DNA of 64,000 nt from Hypericum androsaemum (Eukaryota > Streptophyta > Magnoliopsida > Malpighiales > Hypericaceae), in NCBI GenBank assembly GCA_963995505.1, contig OZ023181.1:21696221-21760220 (forward strand), in the 5' to 3' direction. Positions 60,114 through 64,000 of the stretch are shown piece by piece (position 1 is the stretch's first letter; each line of letters begins with the position of its first letter). A program made the position numbers and the translations under genes. Under the pieces are notes generated by a model. It was not told the DNA's origin. It was given only the letters and a program-made list of their open reading frames with translations, and did not search any database.

Positions 60114-61798
60114 TGTTGAGAAATAAGATCGAAACGAGTAAAATACGAGAGACAAGAATTACGTGGTTCGGTCGAAAGACCTACTCCACGGGGCCGAGAC
60201 GATCATCACTATATTATGTGGAGATACATGGTACATAAGCCATAGGCGAGGCGGTGCCTCAAGCCTAACTCTCTCGTGCCTATACTACCATTGCGTTATG
60301 CAAAGACCTAGACCAAGACCAAAGAACATCTAACCCCTACTCTCCTATATATAGAGGACAAGTCCAATATATTCCTCAATAGGAATTAGAGTTCTGTTCT
60401 AATTAGGAATTTGGGACAAATCCTAACAATCTCCACCTTGGACCAAATTCCAAAATCAATCGTATTTTCAAGCTTCAAGCTCATCGTCCACATCAGACCA
60501 TCTTCGCTGTGTGTCTCTTCCAATAAGCTTCATGCTCCACATATCATCATCCGTCTCAATATTGAAAAATCCACCTCGAATGGAATCTTCCACAAGTATC
60601 TCAACACATATACTCACCTCGGGTCTTCAACTCCAGAAGAACCAATACGACGGGAGAAAATCACTATGCGCGCAACACGAGAGTTTTTCACATTGGAGAA
60701 AACCACTCCAACGCCCACAACAATGCCTAAATCTCATAGACCAGCTTCAATCCCAGAAGCTCTAGCACGACCAATACTCATCCCAGTATGGTGTACTCTC
60801 ACGGGGCACTCTCAAAATATTTCTCTACCGACATAGCAGACTCCACCTCCACGGGAAACCTCCACCTTCATGTGGACACCGACTGTTGGGGTTACATCGC
60901 CGAGCGAACACCAATCTCAGTCCAAAAAAGAGATGAGGACACCAGCTACAGGCCTTTACATCACCTTCGGGTGAACACCTTCGCGTGAACACCTTCTGGA
61001 CATCAATCTTGGAATTCTCCACCAGCTACAGGACTTTACATCACCTTCACGTGAATACCTTCTGGACACCAAGCTTGCTGTTGCTATTACACCTCACTAC
61101 TTCATCCTCGTGGGCAACCAGGAGATACACTGCATAATCTGTGAGTCAAAACAAAATATGATACTTGTACTAAAACTTTGCCTTCATTGTCAACGAGTAA
61201 CTGGTCCAAACAATGCTCAAGGTCTTCACACGATCCACCTTCTTGTCCACTATGATATGGTCGCTCCATGACCGATCAACCATGAACCTAAACCAGACCT
61301 GATCAAAACCCATGGAACAAGGGAGTCTTCCGGAGAAAGAAGTCGCCTAAAGCTCCTCTAACCTTCTCACACCTCTCGACTACACACATAATACCACATA
61401 GCTCAAAGTCCAATAAGATTTGGGTCAAACACCCAACAAGTGATTAGTAATCATGAACTACTCTAGCTTAGTTTTGTCACCCTAATGAGCGGAAGCGTTA
61501 GGGAGATGCATTAGAACACTCCGGGTACTAGTTAGAACTTCATAAAAACCATAGTCTCGACATAGATGGGTAGTCCATAAGGGTATCGTGCTCGTTTATC
61601 TCCATTGATTTACAACTCGTCTTTTATTTGCGTTTCCGATCTAGTTTTATTTACTTTACAATCTTTATAATCTTTTAATTTTCTCGCTTCACATAATTAT
61701 TGGCATTGATTTTGTGTTCAACCCTCAGTTCGAAACCCTACTTACTCACTATACTATTTGATTGTGCATTTAATTGCTTATCAATTTTGCGTACATCA
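60114..61798 (+). repeat. LTR and leader-like sequence of LTR retroelements
   Basis: Starts TGTTGAGAAATAAG and contains 'attacgtggttcgg', wording common at plant retroelement LTR starts. A TAACA at 60424-60428, followed by 'atctccaccttgg', could be the end of a short LTR. Alternatively the whole block up to TACATCA at 61798, just before the primer-binding site at 61801, is one 1.7 kb 5' LTR of the gypsy element. I cannot decide without the 3' LTR, which lies outside the window. Confidence 0.4.
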
Positions 61799-61800
61799 AA

Positions 61801-61819
61801 TTGGCGCCGTCGACACGGA
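61801..61819 (+). promoter_or_regulatory. primer-binding site of the gypsy element
   Basis: TTGGCGCCGTCGACACGG resembles the TGGCGCCGT start of tRNA-Asp-complementary sites used by Athila/Tat-type gypsy elements. It lies 110 bases upstream of the gag start. Confidence 0.6.
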
Positions 61820-61912
61820 ACTGAGATTTTAGGACATAAACTTAATAGCAATTAGTTTTGTGTGGCAAACTTGCTGATTTCGTGTGATTTCTTTTTCAGG
61901 ATTCTCTAGTAC

Positions 61913-63613
61913 ATGCCAAGAACTCGGAGTGAAGGACTAGACCTTGACACAAACACTGTGCTTGAGGTTGACATCGGAGTACTCGAAAGGGTAATTAGGC
62001 GTGAAAAGAGGGACCAAGCGAGAGCAATGGCACAAAATCAGGAAGACGGAGCGCTCCAAGCTGTAGGGGACGCTCCACGAAGAAGGACGCTGTTGGAATC
62101 ATCTGTTCCTACATGGAATGGGAACCTTAATGGTCTACAACAACCACATGTAGGTCCCCACTCGTTCCAGATTCCAGCAGCAATTGTCGGACTACTGCAA
62201 AACTCGGTCCAATTTGGTGCCTCGCCAAGCGAAGATCCTCAAGACCATCTATCTCGATTTGAAGATATCTGCAACATCATGAAATTCCAAAATGTCGATG
62301 ATGATGTCTTGAAGCTGCGCCTCTTTCACTTTTCTTTGAAAGATCGAGCTCGTGCTTGGTACAACAAGTTGAAAGGAGAGACGATTCAGAGTTGGAATGA
62401 TCTGGCTCATGCTTTCCTCCGAAGGTTCTTTTCTATGGCCAAGTCATCCAAACTCTTGCAAGAAATCAACACGTTCATCCAAGGAGATGGGGAGAGCATC
62501 TATGAAGCATGGGAACGGTTCACGGATCTCCAAAGTGCCTTCCCTCAACATGGTATAACTCAAGACAACCTCATGAAAATCTTCTACAATGGGTTAGATG
62601 GCCCATCCCGTGACCATATTGATGCCTCCTCTCAAGGGGTATTCTTGAGGAAGACTGCTGATGAAGCTGCTCGCTTAATGGAGGAAATGGCTGAAGTCAA
62701 TGGTATGTGGCCAAAAGAACGTGCTAGGCAACCATGTAAGGAAGCAGCCCGAGGAGTACTCACAGTAAATGCCAACATGAAGCTCGAAGCTCAAATAGAA
62801 GCACTTACCAAAAGACTTGACAAGTTGACCAAGGACAAGGAACAGACAGCTGTGGTGCAAGATACTTGTCAGCTTTGCAAAGGGGCACATCCCACAACTG
62901 ACTGTCCAATGTTGGAAGAGATCCATGCCATTGCTGATAGAACACCACCAGGAATGGGTTACTCAAAACAAGCTAATGCTCATCCAAATTTCTCTCGATT
63001 TGGTCAGCAAGCACACAACACTAGTGCCCAGCAAGACTCCAGGAAACCATATTTGGGCGAGCAAGTCAAAGAAATGGGTGACAAGATCGATAAGTTAGTG
63101 GGGGTAGTCCAGCAGTCCATCCAACAACAAAGTATAACTGTGCAGCGGCTGGATCGTTGTGAAGCACGTCAACAAGAGTTTGAGATATACTTAAAGGGGC
63201 AAGCCACACAACTCCAGAAGATGGAGATCGAACTCGGAAATTTGGCTGCAGCAAATACTCAAAGGGAAATAGGTGCTCTACCCAGCAACACTGAGTCGAA
63301 CCCGCGAGGACAGGTGATGGCCATCACAGTGAGGAGTGTGGACGAGGATGATGAACCATATATTCCTCCACCACCTTATGTCCCTCCACCTCCATTCCCG
63401 CAAAGACTCCGGAGAAAGCCACCACTTGAGAACAAATCCTCTTCAAAAGAATGTGCCAAACCAATCAAGCCAGCCATCGAGGAGGAGGTAGTTACTGAAA
63501 AGAAGGAGCCACCAGTCTATATCAGTGAACAAGAGGATTCTTATATTCCTCCACCATCACCTCAACAAGTCAAGAAAGTAGCAGTGATCGATGAGAAGGC
63601 CCTTGAATCATAG
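61913..63613 (+). CDS. gypsy gag polyprotein (Retrotrans_gag)
   Basis: 566 residues. An unstructured N-part is followed by the conserved retrotransposon gag region at about residues 105-230 (EDPQDHLSRFEDIC, LRLFHFSLKDRARAWYNKL, SWNDLAHAFLRRFF, GESIYEAWERFTDL, FYNGLD, DEAARLMEEMA). Next comes a coiled-coil-like stretch (EAQIEALTKRLDKLTKD) and a single CQLC...CPM Cys-rich motif at about 321-334. The C-terminal part is rich in Pro and Tyr (YIPPPPYVPPPP). It forms the capsid-like particle of the element. The ORF ends in TAG, and the protease frame starts just after it in a different frame. Confidence 0.9.
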   Translation: MPRTRSEGLDLDTNTVLEVDIGVLERVIRREKRDQARAMAQNQEDGALQAVGDAPRRRTLLESSVPTWNGNLNGLQQPHVGPHSFQIPAAIVGLLQNSVQFGASPSEDPQDHLSRFEDICNIMKFQNVDDDVLKLRLFHFSLKDRARAWYNKLKGETIQSWNDLAHAFLRRFFSMAKSSKLLQEINTFIQGDGESIYEAWERFTDLQSAFPQHGITQDNLMKIFYNGLDGPSRDHIDASSQGVFLRKTADEAARLMEEMAEVNGMWPKERARQPCKEAARGVLTVNANMKLEAQIEALTKRLDKLTKDKEQTAVVQDTCQLCKGAHPTTDCPMLEEIHAIADRTPPGMGYSKQANAHPNFSRFGQQAHNTSAQQDSRKPYLGEQVKEMGDKIDKLVGVVQQSIQQQSITVQRLDRCEARQQEFEIYLKGQATQLQKMEIELGNLAAANTQREIGALPSNTESNPRGQVMAITVRSVDEDDEPYIPPPPYVPPPPFPQRLRRKPPLENKSSSKECAKPIKPAIEEEVVTEKKEPPVYISEQEDSYIPPPSPQQVKKVAVIDEKALES

Positions 63614-63618
63614 CGACA

Positions 63619-64000
63619 ATGGAAGAAATTCAAAGCCATGTCTCTTTCTTTGAGATGTTAGATAAAAGGCCACAATATGCTGAGTTTTTGAAGGAGATCA
63701 TCGCGAGGAAGAAGAGGCAGAATGATGGCAAGACGACTCCTTTGGTAGAAAATGACATACCGCCAAAACTAGAAGATCCAGGGAGTTTCACTATTCCTTG
63801 TACTATTGACGGTATTCAGTTTCCACATTGTTTATGTGATTTGGGTGCCAATATTAATCTTATGCCTTTGGCTACTTTCAGGAAACTCAATTTAGGAGAT
63901 ATCAAACCTACATCTATGATGATAGAGCTTGCAGATCACACTAAGAAGAAACCACATGGAATTGTGGAAGATGTGCTAATCAAAATCAACAAGTCTCTTA
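63619..64000 (+). CDS. gypsy protease region of pol, truncated by the window edge
   Basis: The frame opening near 63619 reads FFEMLDKRPQYAEFLKEII, then FTIPCTIDGIQFPHCLCDLGANINLMPLATF, the retroviral-type aspartic protease active site in its DLGA(N) form. The frame differs from gag, so pol is made by frameshift, by re-initiation, or is broken here by an indel. Confidence 0.8.
   Translation, partial: MEEIQSHVSFFEMLDKRPQYAEFLKEIIARKKRQNDGKTTPLVENDIPPKLEDPGSFTIPCTIDGIQFPHCLCDLGANINLMPLATFRKLNLGDIKPTSMMIELADHTKKKPHGIVEDVLIKINKSL

Larger units (their letters stand above)
61801..64000 (+). mobile_element. 5' part of a Ty3/gypsy retrotransposon (runs off the window)
   Basis: Order seen: primer-binding site, long gag ORF (61913-63613), then a protease region in another frame to the window end. 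The missing remainder should hold reverse transcriptase, RNase H, integrase and the 3' LTR. The gag ORF is open for 566 codons, so this insertion is younger than the copia element. Confidence 0.88.

Noticed and set aside
60114..60428. Complete solo LTR
   Set aside because: TG...CA ends exist, but the 5-bp flanks (CTAAT and ATCTC) do not match, so a solo LTR is not supported.

Overview
This window is nuclear DNA of a flowering plant, most likely a eudicot. The genes have GT-AG introns and plant-specific products: leaf-type ferredoxin-NADP reductase, MLO, thaumatin-like proteins, and a cold-shock-domain zinc-knuckle protein. The intergenic DNA is AT-rich and full of plant transposons, including Ty1/copia, Ty3/gypsy, L1-type LINE, Mutator-like elements and MITEs. 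A decayed plastid 16S rRNA piece is also embedded in it. I cannot name the species from the sequence alone.

Layout. 0.9-22 kb: two thaumatin-like genes on the minus strand, about 17 kb apart and with the same three-exon structure. Between them lie a degenerate copia element with an intact target-site duplication, several Mutator-like elements, two hAT-like TIR elements, a large inverted-repeat element and a plastid rrn16 insertion. 24.7-25.4 kb: an intronless cold-shock/zinc-knuckle gene. 26.2-29.0 kb: a 5'-truncated LINE interrupted by a PIF/Harbinger-like deletion derivative. 29.7-32.5 kb: a nine-exon ferredoxin-NADP reductase gene with a tandem duplication at its first splice donor. 33.7-41.2 kb: a six-exon oligopeptide transporter whose 4.9 kb second intron holds an LTR element, itself split by a Mutator-like element. 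42.8-45.1 kb: a nine-exon NOL1/NOP2/Sun-type RNA methyltransferase. 46.5-48.3 kb: a single-domain rhodanese. 51.1-54.4 kb: a 15-exon MLO gene with one apparent GC-AG intron. 55.2-56.6 kb: another Mutator-like element. 56.9-58.3 kb: proteasome subunit alpha type-7. 60-64 kb: the 5' part of a Ty3/gypsy element that runs off the window.

The nine full genes are independent, each with its own promoter, apart from the thaumatin-like pair, which looks like an old local duplication. Exon boundaries were read from splice dinucleotides, reading-frame continuity and family resemblance; there is no transcript evidence. I found no new enzymatic or defence system. The most distinctive feature is a set of related Mutator-like elements without transposase. 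They share long terminal inverted repeats, and most have readable 9-bp target duplications. Several hold GC-rich, gene-like interiors.
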